DNA of 64,000 bases. It comes from BJGV01 sp965205785 (GTDB lineage Bacteria > Pseudomonadota > Gammaproteobacteria > Burkholderiales > Nitrosomonadaceae). The stretch covers positions 1,674,001-1,738,000 of the forward strand of contig OZ242188.1 in the NCBI GenBank assembly GCA_965205785.1. The letters run 5' to 3'. Both the position numbers and the translations under genes were made by a program. The notes beneath the pieces are model-generated. The model saw nothing but the letters and a program-made list of their open reading frames with translations. It ran no database searches and had not been told where the DNA came from. Of the stretch, positions 1 to 9,375 are shown piece by piece. The stretch's first letter is position 1; each line of letters opens with the position of its first letter.

Positions 1-58
1 TTAAGAGCAAGTCTTCAGAAGGCTATATACAAAAAAATGCAAGATCTTATGAGGAAAA

Positions 59-1252
59 ATGGTGGAATCCTATGACCTGGTAATCGTTGGCGGAGGTATC
101 CATGGGGCAGGAGTAGCACAGGCGGCTTCAGCAAAAGGGATGTCGGTGATGGTGCTTGAACAAACAGGAATTGCAAGTGGAACTTCCAGTCGCTCAAGTA
201 AGCTCATTCATGGCGGGCTAAGATATCTTGAGAGTGGAGAGTTTTCTTTAGTACGTGAATGTTTGCAAGAGAGAGCCCTACTGCTAAAACTTGCACCTCA
301 TCTGGTTAAGCTTAGACATTTTTATATTCCTGTCTATCGGAATACAACTAGGCGTCCATGGTTACTAAGTATTGGTTTAAGTTTGTATGCGCTTCAAGGC
401 GGCTTGCATCCAGAAACACGGTTTAAACGTGTGTCACAAAAAGACTGGAATAATCTTGACGGACTTGAGACTGCTGAGCTAGAAGCAGTATTTCAGTACA
501 ATGATGCTCAGACTGATGATGCGGCATTAACTCGTGCAGTTATGCGGTCTGCGCAACAGATGGGAGCACAGGTCAAAATACCTGCAGTGTTTGTTAGTGC
601 CCAGTTAGACCAGCCGAAAAAGTACACAAATACTATTGAGTATTGTCATAACGGGAAGACTGAGATCTGTACAGCAAAAGTAATAGTAAATGCGGCGGGT
701 CCTTGGGTGCAGCAAATACTAAGTCGAATTTCACCAACTCCATCAAAACTTAAGATTGACTTAGTGCAAGGAACACACATAGTTGTGTCCGGCATGTTAA
801 CTAAAGGCATTTATTACGTAGAGGCACATGATAAACGGGTTGTATTTATAATGCCTTGGCAAGGTAATACCCTGGTGGGCACTACAGAAATTCCCTTTCA
901 AGGTGACCCTGCAGATGTTAAGCCACTTTCTCATGAAAAATCCTATCTGATGGAAACACTCTTAAGATATTTTCCAAAATATAGTTTGGATCAGGAAATT
1001 TTGTCATCAATGGCAGGTTTACGTGTACTTCCTTCAGGTGAAAACCAGAATTTGAGCGGAGTAAACTCTATTAGTTCACGCTCTCGAGAGACAATTTTAT
1101 ATACTGGGGAGCAGGACAATTTATCTTTGCTTTCTATATATGGTGGTAAAGTGACAACTTATCGTCTTACAGCAGAGCGAGTAATGACGCGATTATCTAA
1201 GATATTGCCAGTACGTAAGGTTATCGCGGATACTCGTAATTTAAAGCTTTAA
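59..1252 (+). CDS. FAD-dependent glycerol-3-phosphate dehydrogenase-like protein (short form)
   Basis: This belongs to the GlpD/DAO flavoprotein family, which oxidises glycerol 3-phosphate to dihydroxyacetone phosphate and passes electrons to quinone. The dinucleotide-binding motif GGGIHGAG is at residues 11-18, and the family block HGGLRYL is at 51-57. A further FAD-contact block, NAAGPWVQ, lies in the middle. The protein is 397 residues, about 100 fewer than E. coli GlpD, and the missing part corresponds to the C-terminal accessory domain. The stop is clean and the fold core looks intact, so it may be a short family form rather than a broken gene. GAGG lies just upstream of the ATG. The window begins 58 bases before it, so operon context is unknown. 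Substrate specificity is inferred. Confidence 0.8.
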   Translation: MVESYDLVIVGGGIHGAGVAQAASAKGMSVMVLEQTGIASGTSSRSSKLIHGGLRYLESGEFSLVRECLQERALLLKLAPHLVKLRHFYIPVYRNTTRRPWLLSIGLSLYALQGGLHPETRFKRVSQKDWNNLDGLETAELEAVFQYNDAQTDDAALTRAVMRSAQQMGAQVKIPAVFVSAQLDQPKKYTNTIEYCHNGKTEICTAKVIVNAAGPWVQQILSRISPTPSKLKIDLVQGTHIVVSGMLTKGIYYVEAHDKRVVFIMPWQGNTLVGTTEIPFQGDPADVKPLSHEKSYLMETLLRYFPKYSLDQEILSSMAGLRVLPSGENQNLSGVNSISSRSRETILYTGEQDNLSLLSIYGGKVTTYRLTAERVMTRLSKILPVRKVIADTRNLKL

Positions 1253-1629
1253 AAAATAAGTGTAGGGCTTTTAGTAAGAGCAACCAGTACTATATAGAAA
1301 AACACAATTTGAGCTAAGACCCATGAGGTAATTTTAATTCTTCGTGTTTTTCCAAACCGTAAAGCTATCATTCCAAAGAATATATAAAGTAATAAACCTC
1401 CAGTTTTCGCACTAAGCCATATATGAAACCCCGGATATTGCTGGATCATAGTAACTAATGCGATAGCACTTACCAACAGTATAGTATCAATTACGTGAGG
1501 AAGGATTTTTACCCAGCGTCGCTTCAGCAGAGGAGAGTCTCGTATCATCCATATTCCACGCAGACTAAATAGAATATAACTTGCTATTATGCTAATAATG
1601 TGAATTATTTTTATTGCAGCAAAGCTCAT
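1249..1629 (-). CDS. SirB-family inner-membrane protein
   Basis: This is a 126-residue integral membrane protein with about four hydrophobic helices. The pattern of basic loop residues followed by LPHVIDTILLVSAIAL is typical of the SirB family, named after a Salmonella invasion regulator but with no settled biochemical role. I start it at the ATG at 1629 (MSFAAIKI), which has AAGG upstream. The frame stays open 17 codons further, but that extension is polar and unlike the family. Its end overlaps the end of the convergent dehydrogenase by four bases. It lies 10 bases downstream of the CopD-like membrane protein on the same strand, so the two are probably co-transcribed. Confidence 0.7.
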   Translation of the reverse strand: MSFAAIKIIHIISIIASYILFSLRGIWMIRDSPLLKRRWVKILPHVIDTILLVSAIALVTMIQQYPGFHIWLSAKTGGLLLYIFFGMIALRFGKTRRIKITSWVLAQIVFFYIVLVALTKSPTLIF

Positions 1630-1639
1630 ATTTTCAACC

Positions 1640-2116
1640 TTAGGAGAACATCCAACCATGGCTGCCTGCATTTGCACCAATTACAGTAATAAGGCTTAAG
1701 AGAAGTAATATCCAATGTGTTCTCTGCATCGCTAAAAAAACTGTATTTGAGTTTTGCTGCGTTTGTTTTTTAATCTTACTATGCAATATGCGTGGCTCCA
1801 TAACGTATAACATAAACATAAAAAGTAACCATATTATTACCATGGAATGCATCCACCAGTAGCGAAATTCTGTAAAGCGACTCCAGGCATCAAGTATATG
1901 TACCATATAAAATCCACTTAAACCGGTAAACAAAGTTGTATAGCGTGCTTGAGCAGCAAACCGTTTTTTAAAACGTTTAAAGAATTCTGTTCTTTTTTCT
2001 TCAGACGGCATGCTCATTGTGACCGGGAGTAGTATTGTAGTAACCATGGCGAGGCCACCGATCCACAAGATCACGCACAGTACATGAATTACTCTGGCTA
2101 ATACAAATTCATTCAT
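1640..2116 (-). CDS. CopD-like four-helix membrane protein
   Basis: This 158-residue protein has about four transmembrane segments. The first helix holds an invariant-looking histidine and tryptophan (RVIHVLCVILWIGG), and another histidine lies in the third. This arrangement recalls the CopD/DUF2269 group of small membrane proteins, some of which may bind haem or copper. I cannot assign a substrate. It sits directly upstream of the SirB-like gene on the same strand and probably shares its transcript. The start at 2116 is the only sensible one, because the first helix begins within a few residues. No strong ribosome-binding site is visible. Confidence 0.55.
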   Translation of the reverse strand: MNEFVLARVIHVLCVILWIGGLAMVTTILLPVTMSMPSEEKRTEFFKRFKKRFAAQARYTTLFTGLSGFYMVHILDAWSRFTEFRYWWMHSMVIIWLLFMFMLYVMEPRILHSKIKKQTQQNSNTVFLAMQRTHWILLLLSLITVIGANAGSHGWMFS

Positions 2117-2226
2117 AGCTCGCTCTTAATCAGTATTTTTTTGTCATTATAAATAGCGTATAACAGTTGATGAGATCCATGATTGAGAGGCTATCAGATA
2201 TTTCATTTTTGGAATTCTTGGATATT

Positions 2227-3177
2227 CTAAGTTTCTATATCATTATCCAATGCTCTATTACGCTCCTGCGCCTGAGATATATTGCTGTTGGGGGGGACAC
2301 TATGTGTTAGCCAAACATTCCCACCAATAGTTGAGCCTTGCCCAATAGTAATACGTCCCAGAATAGTAGCATTTGCATAAATAATTACATCATCTTCAAC
2401 AATTGGGTGACGTGCAATATTTTTTACCAGAGCGCCATTCTCATCTACTGGGAATCGTTTCGCACCTAAAGTTACAGCTTGATATAACCGTACATTTTTA
2501 CCTATAACAGAAGTTTCACCAATAACTACACCGGTTCCATGGTCTATAAAAAAACTAGCTCCAATTTGCGCGCCTGGATGGATTTCTATTCCTGTTGTTG
2601 AATGAGCGATTTCAGAAATCATGCGGGCAATTAATGGAGTGCCTAAGCAATGTAATTCATGAGCAAGTCGATAGTACATAATGGCAGCAATACCCGGGTA
2701 GCATACTAGTACTTCATCCACATTATGTGCAGCTGGATCACCTTCGTATGCAGCACAAATATCTTTATCTAGATAGCCCCTAATATTAGGAAGCTGTCTT
2801 GCAAAAGTATGGATAATCGTAGTTGCTTTTTTATTTGTTATGGTACTGCTGGTTTTGTGCCCAGAAGTGTAATCTAATTCACGAAGTACTTGTGTTTGTA
2901 GATCTTGTAGTGCTTCTTCCAGGATCTGTTTCACATATTGGTCTATATCTTTATCAATAAAGTTAGAAGAACCTAGGCGGTTTGGAAATAAAACAGCAGC
3001 AAGACGATCTATAATAGTTGCAAGTATCTTACTAGAAGGGAGCTTGGGAGGGCGATCAAGTCGTTGTCTGTTTTCTAGTGATGCCACACGTAAGCCACGC
3101 AAGTCAGCAACAATAGTATTTATTTCAAAATTTTCTTCCTCAAGTTTTTGAGATACATTTTTTTCTCGTTCTGACAT
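2227..3177 (-). CDS. cysE: serine O-acetyltransferase (EpsC/CysE type)
   Basis: The enzyme acetylates L-serine with acetyl-CoA to give O-acetylserine, the carbon acceptor for cysteine synthesis in the cytoplasm. The 316-residue protein has a long helical N-terminal part. It then carries the left-handed beta-helix of hexapeptide repeats, with the active-site block HGTGVVIGET at residues 213-222 and another histidine at 200. The start at 3177 is chosen because AGGAG lies eight bases upstream. The open frame extends 42 codons further but reads as non-homologous sequence. It appears monocistronic. The length matches the long EpsC-like branch rather than the shorter E. coli CysE. Confidence 0.9.
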   Translation of the reverse strand: MSEREKNVSQKLEEENFEINTIVADLRGLRVASLENRQRLDRPPKLPSSKILATIIDRLAAVLFPNRLGSSNFIDKDIDQYVKQILEEALQDLQTQVLRELDYTSGHKTSSTITNKKATTIIHTFARQLPNIRGYLDKDICAAYEGDPAAHNVDEVLVCYPGIAAIMYYRLAHELHCLGTPLIARMISEIAHSTTGIEIHPGAQIGASFFIDHGTGVVIGETSVIGKNVRLYQAVTLGAKRFPVDENGALVKNIARHPIVEDDVIIYANATILGRITIGQGSTIGGNVWLTHSVPPNSNISQAQERNRALDNDIET

Positions 3178-3521
3178 TATATTACGAGCTCCTGAATAAC
3201 AAATATTTATGCAAAAAGAACTAAAAATAAGTGGTGTATGTGGGAATAAAGTAGAAAATATTGTAACTTTGCAAACTTTCTCCATGGGCGTTACGTAGCA
3301 CAACGGTTAGATGTCATCTCTAGGGCTAAGTAAACTTAAAAATATTGGTTATATTAACTCTTAACTAGTTTTGAGTGGTCAAGACGGACTCGTAAAGGTT
3401 GGTTATAATATAAAGCTTTCTGTCATATGCTCACCGTTTATCTGATTATATAACGATAAGATTATGATGTTAAAGGTTAGAACGAGAAACAATTAATTTA
3501 ATTATGAAGGAATCGCATAAA
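3178..3521. other. intergenic region between cysE and the lipoprotein gene
   Basis: This is AT-rich non-coding sequence between divergent genes. A TATAAT hexamer at 3404-3409 on the plus strand could serve as a -10 box for the lipoprotein gene about 110 bases downstream, but I see no good -35 box for it. No RNA gene or convincing hairpin is visible. Confidence 0.4.
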
Positions 3522-4895
3522 ATGAAATTTAGCCAGAAGTATAGAATGGCACGTTGGACATGGTTGATATTGGTACCATTCGCAATAGGCCTTGCGGCGT
3601 GTAGTGGTAATAATGAATCTTCAAGCACAGGAGGTTCTAGAGAACAATTATCGGGACCAACAACGGGAAAACTGACAGATGCTGCAATAAGTGGCGTGAA
3701 TTATTCCACTTCTTCTAAGAAAGCCGGTATTACTGATGAAAATGGTAGGTACAATTATGATCATGGGGATACAGTTGAATTTACGCTTGGCAGTTTAAGC
3801 CTTGGAAAAGTGAAAGCAACGGCTATAGTGACTCCAATCAATTTAGCTGGGGATAGCCTCTCACGGTTACAAAATCTGCTTGTTTTATTGCAGTCGTTAG
3901 ATTCAGACAATGAGCCAGGGAACGGCATCACTATCCCTGCAGATGCTGCTGCTGCAGTAGGTGCTGATATCAATCTAGATAGTGATCCGAGTGAATTTGC
4001 AGCATCATCTGCTCTGCAAAGTGTAAGACAGAAGGGGGGCATTGTAGGAGCAATTAAAAGTCCGGGAGAAGCTAATGCTCATTTTCTTTCTCAAGGCATT
4101 AGTTTGATGAGTACTGATATATGGGTAAAATTTGATGATACTACTGCCACTTTAATCCGCACGTCAGTTGATAATGATGGCGAATATTTATTTGGTGAGG
4201 CTGTGGCAGATGACCCTTGTGACATAAATCTTGTATGTGGAAGTAAGCCTGTCAGTACGGCTGGTGTGGAGCATGGAGCAGCGGTTCTACCTCAATTTAA
4301 TTTAAGAGGATTCAAGGTTGTTGGAGAGCCAGTGATTGATACTAACCTTCAGGGAGGTTTATCACATTTACGGCCAAACTTGCGAATTTATACTGATGGT
4401 TCTGAATTAATTACAACAGACATAGTAGTGGCTCCAAGGAAAGTAGAGAAGAGTAGTATTTTTGGCGAATTGTTTCATATTGCTAAACCGCTTAAATTAA
4501 GTTCCTCTAAAGAAAAAAATAAGATGATTGTAAAGGAGGTTCGTTTTTCCAAAATGGAAAATGATGCGTCTGGAATTATCGGGGCCTGGGTAATTGATAA
4601 AACTAAAATTAATACTCAGACTTTATTATTTTTTTCTAACGGAAATTACTTTATGGTAGATCCCATAGGAGATTTGGATCGTGATTGTGGTGAACCCGGC
4701 GTAGAATTTTCATCATATACTTACGATGCAACTACCAAGAAATTAAATCTTAAGGGATTTACGTATGATACAAATGGCTGTGCAGGATTTTCCGATAATG
4801 ATCCGACCACATTTAGTATTGATACAGATGGCAACATAGCAACATTAAAAACGAAGGACAATTCGTCTTATATTTTACATCGAGTATCAAGGTAG
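3522..4895 (+). CDS. large lipoprotein of unknown function
   Basis: The protein has a basic N-region, a hydrophobic stretch and a lipobox ending IGLAAC, so it should be lipid-modified and exported, probably to the outer membrane. The lipobox cysteine is residue 27 if translation starts at 3522. A serine- and glycine-rich linker follows. Then comes a short beta-domain with DAAISG and DENGRYNY, which resembles repeats in surface adhesins and carboxypeptidase-regulatory-like folds. The C-terminal third is rich in Asp, Gly and aromatic residues, with several cysteines, and looks like a beta-sheet domain. I prefer the second ATG because AAGGA precedes it. An ATG at 3504 would add six residues. It stands alone, and I do not recognise a function. 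Confidence 0.65.
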   Translation: MKFSQKYRMARWTWLILVPFAIGLAACSGNNESSSTGGSREQLSGPTTGKLTDAAISGVNYSTSSKKAGITDENGRYNYDHGDTVEFTLGSLSLGKVKATAIVTPINLAGDSLSRLQNLLVLLQSLDSDNEPGNGITIPADAAAAVGADINLDSDPSEFAASSALQSVRQKGGIVGAIKSPGEANAHFLSQGISLMSTDIWVKFDDTTATLIRTSVDNDGEYLFGEAVADDPCDINLVCGSKPVSTAGVEHGAAVLPQFNLRGFKVVGEPVIDTNLQGGLSHLRPNLRIYTDGSELITTDIVVAPRKVEKSSIFGELFHIAKPLKLSSSKEKNKMIVKEVRFSKMENDASGIIGAWVIDKTKINTQTLLFFSNGNYFMVDPIGDLDRDCGEPGVEFSSYTYDATTKKLNLKGFTYDTNGCAGFSDNDPTTFSIDTDGNIATLKTKDNSSYILHRVSR

Positions 4896-4971
4896 TTTCT
4901 GATAATTGCCCACACATTGAATCTCAATATAACCGGAGATTTGCTTGTGAGTATCAGTCCCAAGGTATAAC

Positions 4972-6264
4972 GTGGAATTTCTTGATCTTCATGCTGCCAG
5001 GGCAGTGCGGGGTACTGTTAAGTTACCAGGTTCAAAGAGTATCTCTAACCGTATTTTACTTCTCGCAGCATTGGCAAATGGCGCTACTCATGTGCGCAAT
5101 ATACTCATCTCCGATGATACGATATGTATGCTAAATGCACTCAGGGCGCTTGGTGTATCTATCGATCAAACAAATGAAAACGATTGCCTTGTACAGGGTG
5201 TAGGTGGGAAGTTTCCTGTACGTGAAGCAGATTTATTCCTAGGAAATGCTGGAACTGCCTTTCGTCCTTTAACGGCTGTATTGTCGTTGGTACAAGGGCA
5301 TTATCGACTATATGGTGTATCACGTATGTATGAACGTCCCATAGGGGATTTAGTTGATGCTCTTAAACTACTTGGTGCAGATATTACGTATCTAGGAAAT
5401 GAGGGGTTCCCTCCACTAGAAATAAAGGCTGCTAAAATTCAGGTGAAGTCGTTAGCTGTGCGAGGTGATGTGTCAAGCCAATATTTGACTAGTTTGCTGA
5501 TCGCCTTGCCGCTAATAGGTGGAGTGCCAACCATTAAAGTTATTGGGAAACTAATTTCACGGCCATATGTGAATTTAACCTTAGCGCTAATGTTGCGTTT
5601 TGGTGTAGAAATAGAACAAAAAGAATGGCAGCGTTTTATGTTGCATGGTGGACTACATTATATTAGTCCAGGTGAGATCTATGTTGAAGGTGATGCATCT
5701 TCAGCATCTTATTTTCTTGCTGCAGGAGCTATTGGTGGCGGACCAGTCCGGGTGGAAGGTATAGGTTGTGATAGTTTCCAGGGAGATGTGCGTTTTATTG
5801 AAGCATTGGAGAGAATGGGTGCGCATGTTTTACAAGGGGATAATTGGATTGAAGTGCGAGCACCACAAACTGGATTGCTCAGAGCAATTGATATGGATTG
5901 CAATCATATTCCTGATGCTGCAATGACTCTTGCAGTAGTAGCTTTGTTTGCTGATGGAATAACTGTGCTTAGGAATATAGCAAGCTGGAAAATAAAGGAA
6001 ACAGACCGACTTGCTGCAATGGCAACTGAGTTACGTAAATTGGGTGCTAAAGTTGATGAAGGTTCGGATTTTCTACGTATTACACCGCCCATTGATAACA
6101 ATCTAGTTTCACATATAGCTATCAATACTTACGAGGATCATCGAATGGCTATGTGTTTTTCATTAGTGTCATTAGGAACGTCGGTGCGTATAAATAATCC
6201 AGACTGTGTTTCTAAAACTTTCCCTAACTATTTTGAAAGGTTTGCAGAAATAGTTAAGTATTAA
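4972..6264 (+). CDS. aroA: 3-phosphoshikimate 1-carboxyvinyltransferase (EPSP synthase)
   Basis: This enzyme transfers the enolpyruvyl group of phosphoenolpyruvate to shikimate 3-phosphate in the shikimate pathway. The substrate-binding block LPGSKSISNR is at residues 18-27, GNAGTAFRPL is near residue 100, and the late KETDR motif is also present. The 430-residue length is normal. The start codon is GTG, supported by AAGG seven bases upstream. The gene heads a plus-strand series with cmk, rpsA and ihfB, an order common in beta- and gammaproteobacteria. Confidence 0.97.
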   Translation: MEFLDLHAARAVRGTVKLPGSKSISNRILLLAALANGATHVRNILISDDTICMLNALRALGVSIDQTNENDCLVQGVGGKFPVREADLFLGNAGTAFRPLTAVLSLVQGHYRLYGVSRMYERPIGDLVDALKLLGADITYLGNEGFPPLEIKAAKIQVKSLAVRGDVSSQYLTSLLIALPLIGGVPTIKVIGKLISRPYVNLTLALMLRFGVEIEQKEWQRFMLHGGLHYISPGEIYVEGDASSASYFLAAGAIGGGPVRVEGIGCDSFQGDVRFIEALERMGAHVLQGDNWIEVRAPQTGLLRAIDMDCNHIPDAAMTLAVVALFADGITVLRNIASWKIKETDRLAAMATELRKLGAKVDEGSDFLRITPPIDNNLVSHIAINTYEDHRMAMCFSLVSLGTSVRINNPDCVSKTFPNYFERFAEIVKY

Positions 6265-6309
6265 ACTTGCATAATCTTCTAATATACAAGGAGATCATTA
6301 AAATTATTC

Positions 6310-6987
6310 ATGAATATTAATAAAGTACCAGTAATTGCTATTGATGGGCCGTCTGCGTCTGGGAAAGGTACGGTTGCGCAACTTGTATCAGAAAGTCTAG
6401 GGTTTCATTATCTAGATAGTGGTACTCTCTATAGATTAGTAGCACTAGAGGCAATACGAACAGGAGTTGATTTAAATGATGAGAGCGCGCTTGTAAATAT
6501 AGCTCGGCATCTTGACGTTTCATTTACAGATAGAAAGATAAAGCTTAGAACAGAGGATGTGACCAGCTTAATTCGCCATGAAATATATAGTAATGGCGCT
6601 TCTCAGGTTGCTGCACATTCGCAGCTAAGAGAAGCTTTGCTGGAACGCCAACGTTCATTTCGTAAAGCTCCAGGATTAGTGACTGATGGTCGTGACATGT
6701 GTTCAGTAGTATTTCCAGGCGCCACATTAAAGATTTTTCTTACTGCTAGCGCTGAAATTCGTGCGCAACGCCGTTATAAACAGTTGATAGAAAAAGGGGA
6801 AGATGTTAATATTATTACTATTTTGAAAGATATCGAGGAGCGCGATGATCGCGACAGTAGTCGTCGTGTTGCGCCTTTAAAACAGGGTATGGATTCAAGT
6901 TTTATTGACACAACCCTATTAAATATTGCTGAAGTTGTAAATGAGATACTAAAAAAGTACTCAGAAATTAGTGCAAAAGATATCTGA
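6310..6987 (+). CDS. cmk: cytidylate kinase
   Basis: This kinase phosphorylates CMP and dCMP with ATP, in pyrimidine salvage and nucleotide balance. The P-loop GPSASGKGT is at residues 13-21, and the LIDxxxR-type region with TDGRDMCSVVFP lies in the middle, as in Cmk. Its length of 225 residues is normal. An AAGGAG is present upstream, but 16 bases before the ATG. That is long, and no in-frame start lies closer to it, so translation may be modest. It lies between aroA and rpsA, the usual arrangement. Confidence 0.96.
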   Translation: MNINKVPVIAIDGPSASGKGTVAQLVSESLGFHYLDSGTLYRLVALEAIRTGVDLNDESALVNIARHLDVSFTDRKIKLRTEDVTSLIRHEIYSNGASQVAAHSQLREALLERQRSFRKAPGLVTDGRDMCSVVFPGATLKIFLTASAEIRAQRRYKQLIEKGEDVNIITILKDIEERDDRDSSRRVAPLKQGMDSSFIDTTLLNIAEVVNEILKKYSEISAKDI

Positions 6988-6993
6988 TATAAT
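6985..6993 (+). promoter_or_regulatory. possible extended -10 promoter for rpsA
   Basis: The sequence TGATATAAT overlaps the cmk stop codon. It has a perfect TATAAT preceded by the TGn of an extended -10 element, and no recognisable -35 box. It would give rpsA its own promoter with a leader of roughly 140 bases. Confidence 0.45.
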
Positions 6994-7013
6994 TTCACTT
7001 TTATAAGTAACCT

Positions 7014-7035
7014 CTCTAGCTTGAAGATGCTAGAG
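7014..7035 (+). promoter_or_regulatory. hairpin in the rpsA leader
   Basis: CTCTAGC at 7014-7020 pairs with GCTAGAG at 7029-7035 around an eight-base loop. No T-run follows, so it is not a terminator. S1 mRNA in other proteobacteria has a structured leader through which S1 represses its own translation, and this hairpin could have that role. Confidence 0.35.
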
Positions 7036-7137
7036 GCTAACATCTGTGATCGAATATTTAGCTTAGCTAAATTACTTTATTAACTTACTAGAACCTGCAG
7101 ATATTAATTTGCATGTGATTTAAAACAGGTTTTTACA

Positions 7138-8871
7138 ATGACTGCTGCTCCCCCTGTAACTGACACCTCTCCCGTAATTGACTCATCAGAAAGTTTTGCA
7201 ACATTGTTTGAAGAAAGTCTCTCGCGCCAGGAAATGCGTATAGGCGAGTTGATTACTGCTGAGGTTATTCGAGTTGACTTTAATATTGTTGTAGTAAACG
7301 CAGGTTTAAAGTCAGAAAGTTTTATTCCTGTCGAAGAATTTAAGAATGATAAGGGTGAAATTGAAGTAAAGCCTGGTGATTTTATAAGTGTTGCTATTGA
7401 AGCACTTGAGGATGGCCATGGTGAGACACGATTATCAAGAGACAAAGCTAAGCGATTAACAGCATGGCATGATTTAGAAGCGGCAATGGAGAGTGGTGCT
7501 ATTGTATGCGGCATGGTGAGCGGTAAGGTTAAAGGTGGTCTTACAGCAATGATTAACGGTATTCGAGCTTTTTTACCTGGTTCATTAGTAGATATCCGCC
7601 CAGTTAAAGATACTACGCCATATGAAAATAAGGAAATGGAGTTTAAAGTAATAAAGCTTGATCGGAAACGTAACAATGTAGTTGTTTCTCGTCGTGCTGT
7701 TTTAGAAGCGAGTCAGGGCGCCGATAGGCAGACATTATTAGAAAACTTACAGGAAGGTGCTGTAGTAAAAGGGATTGTAAAGAATATTACTGATTATGGC
7801 GCATTTGTAGATCTTGGCGGCATAGATGGCCTGTTACATATTACTGACCTTGCATGGAGACGGGTAAAGCATCCTTCTGAGATGATTAGCGTAGGTGACG
7901 AAGTAACAGCTAAAGTGCTCAAGTTTGATCAGGAAAAGAATCGAGTTTCTTTAGGAATGAAGCAGTTGAATGAAGATCCATGGGTGGGGCTCTCAAGACG
8001 TTATCCACAGAGTACCCGTTTATTTGGAAAAGTAAGCAATCTAACTGATTATGGTGCATTCGTTGAGATCGAGCAGGGAATTGAAGGATTAGTACATGTT
8101 TCAGAAATGGATTGGACTAACAAGAATGTATATCCATCAAAGATGGTGCAGTTGGGTGATGAAGTAGAAATAATGATTCTTGAGATAGACGAAGAACGTC
8201 GTCGTATTTCACTGGGAATGAAACAATGCAAATCTAATCCTTGGGACGATTTTGCAGTGAATCAAAAGAAGAATGATAAAGTACGTGGGCAAATTAAATC
8301 TATAACAGATTTTGGAGTTTTTATTGGACTGCAAGGCGGTATTGATGGACTGGTTCATTTGTCAGACCTCTCTTGGAGTCAATCAGGTGAAGATGCCGTA
8401 CGTAACTACAAGAAGGGCGATGAGGTGGAGGCAATGGTATTGTCAATTGATGTCGAGCGTGAGCGTATTTCACTCGGTATTAAGCAAATGGAGGGAGATC
8501 CATTTAATAGCTTTGTATCTGTGAATGACAAAAATAGTGTCGTCAAGGGTACAGTTAAATCTATCGATGCTAAAGGTGCAGTAATTGCATTGGATAATGA
8601 TGTGGAAGGTTATTTGAGAGCATCTGAAATGTCTAGAGACCGTGTAGAAGATATTCGTGCTCACTTAAAAGAGGGTGATTCGGTTGAGGTGATGATCATT
8701 AATGTTGATCGTAAGAATCGCGGCATAAATCTTTCCATAAAAGCTAAAGATTTAGCAGAAGAATCCGATGCAATGCAAAAGGTTGCAACTGATGAGCCGA
8801 CTAATGCCGGGACTACAAGCTTAGGTGCTTTACTCAAGGCCAAGATGGACACAAAGAATACTGAAGAATAA
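7138..8871 (+). CDS. rpsA: 30S ribosomal protein S1
   Basis: S1 binds mRNA and helps load it on the 30S subunit. The 577-residue protein has six S1 repeats, spaced about every 85 residues from near residue 33 to 535. The strongest repeats show the DYGAFV or DFGVFI and DGLxH patterns. The Shine-Dalgarno sequence is weak, as is typical of rpsA, which relies on its leader structure. A possible own promoter and a leader hairpin lie upstream. It is followed 14 bases later by ihfB. Confidence 0.98.
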   Translation: MTAAPPVTDTSPVIDSSESFATLFEESLSRQEMRIGELITAEVIRVDFNIVVVNAGLKSESFIPVEEFKNDKGEIEVKPGDFISVAIEALEDGHGETRLSRDKAKRLTAWHDLEAAMESGAIVCGMVSGKVKGGLTAMINGIRAFLPGSLVDIRPVKDTTPYENKEMEFKVIKLDRKRNNVVVSRRAVLEASQGADRQTLLENLQEGAVVKGIVKNITDYGAFVDLGGIDGLLHITDLAWRRVKHPSEMISVGDEVTAKVLKFDQEKNRVSLGMKQLNEDPWVGLSRRYPQSTRLFGKVSNLTDYGAFVEIEQGIEGLVHVSEMDWTNKNVYPSKMVQLGDEVEIMILEIDEERRRISLGMKQCKSNPWDDFAVNQKKNDKVRGQIKSITDFGVFIGLQGGIDGLVHLSDLSWSQSGEDAVRNYKKGDEVEAMVLSIDVERERISLGIKQMEGDPFNSFVSVNDKNSVVKGTVKSIDAKGAVIALDNDVEGYLRASEMSRDRVEDIRAHLKEGDSVEVMIINVDRKNRGINLSIKAKDLAEESDAMQKVATDEPTNAGTTSLGALLKAKMDTKNTEE

Positions 8872-8885
8872 TAAAGGATACTTAT

Positions 8886-9170
8886 ATGACTAAGTCTGAA
8901 TTGATCTCTAGTCTCGCAGCCCGTTATCCGCAGTTGGTAGTTAAGGATGCTGAGCTTGCAGTTAAGATGATATTAGATGCTATGGCAGAAAGTTTGTCAA
9001 AGGGGCAGCGCATTGAAATCCGAGGATTCGGAAGCTTTGATTTAAATTATCGTCCACCGCGTATAGGACGTAACCCAAAATCTGGTGAAAAGGTGAACGT
9101 AGCTGAGAAATATGTGCCACACTTTAAAGCTGGCAAAGAAATGAGAGAGAGAGTTGACCATAAGAATTAA
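8886..9170 (+). CDS. ihfB: integration host factor beta subunit
   Basis: This is a 94-residue DNA-bending protein of the HU/IHF family that pairs with the alpha subunit. The beta-arm region with IEIRGFGSFDL and RPPRIGRNPKSGEKV is clear and matches IHF-beta rather than HU. AAAGGA lies upstream of the ATG. It is the last gene before a strong terminator, so it closes the rpsA-ihfB transcript. Confidence 0.95.
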   Translation: MTKSELISSLAARYPQLVVKDAELAVKMILDAMAESLSKGQRIEIRGFGSFDLNYRPPRIGRNPKSGEKVNVAEKYVPHFKAGKEMRERVDHKN

Positions 9171-9197
9171 AGAGAAATATAGAATATTAGATAAGTT

Positions 9198-9233
9198 AAC
9201 GGCATGATTTTATGATCATGCCGTTTTTTTTTT
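9198..9233 (+). terminator. intrinsic terminator after ihfB
   Basis: A perfect 11-base-pair stem (AACGGCATGAT at 9198-9208 with ATCATGCCGTT at 9215-9225) has a six-base loop and is followed by a T-run to 9233. Confidence 0.93.
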
Positions 9234-9375
9234 GGAACTTAGTATTTTTAATGGTGAAAATTAAGTTTAGTCAGGTTCTTGGCATTCCTATAAAATTAAA
9301 AAATAGATATAAGTAATCTAGAAATTTTTTCAAAATATATTAAAAATCAAAAAACACATTACAGGATTAAGGATT

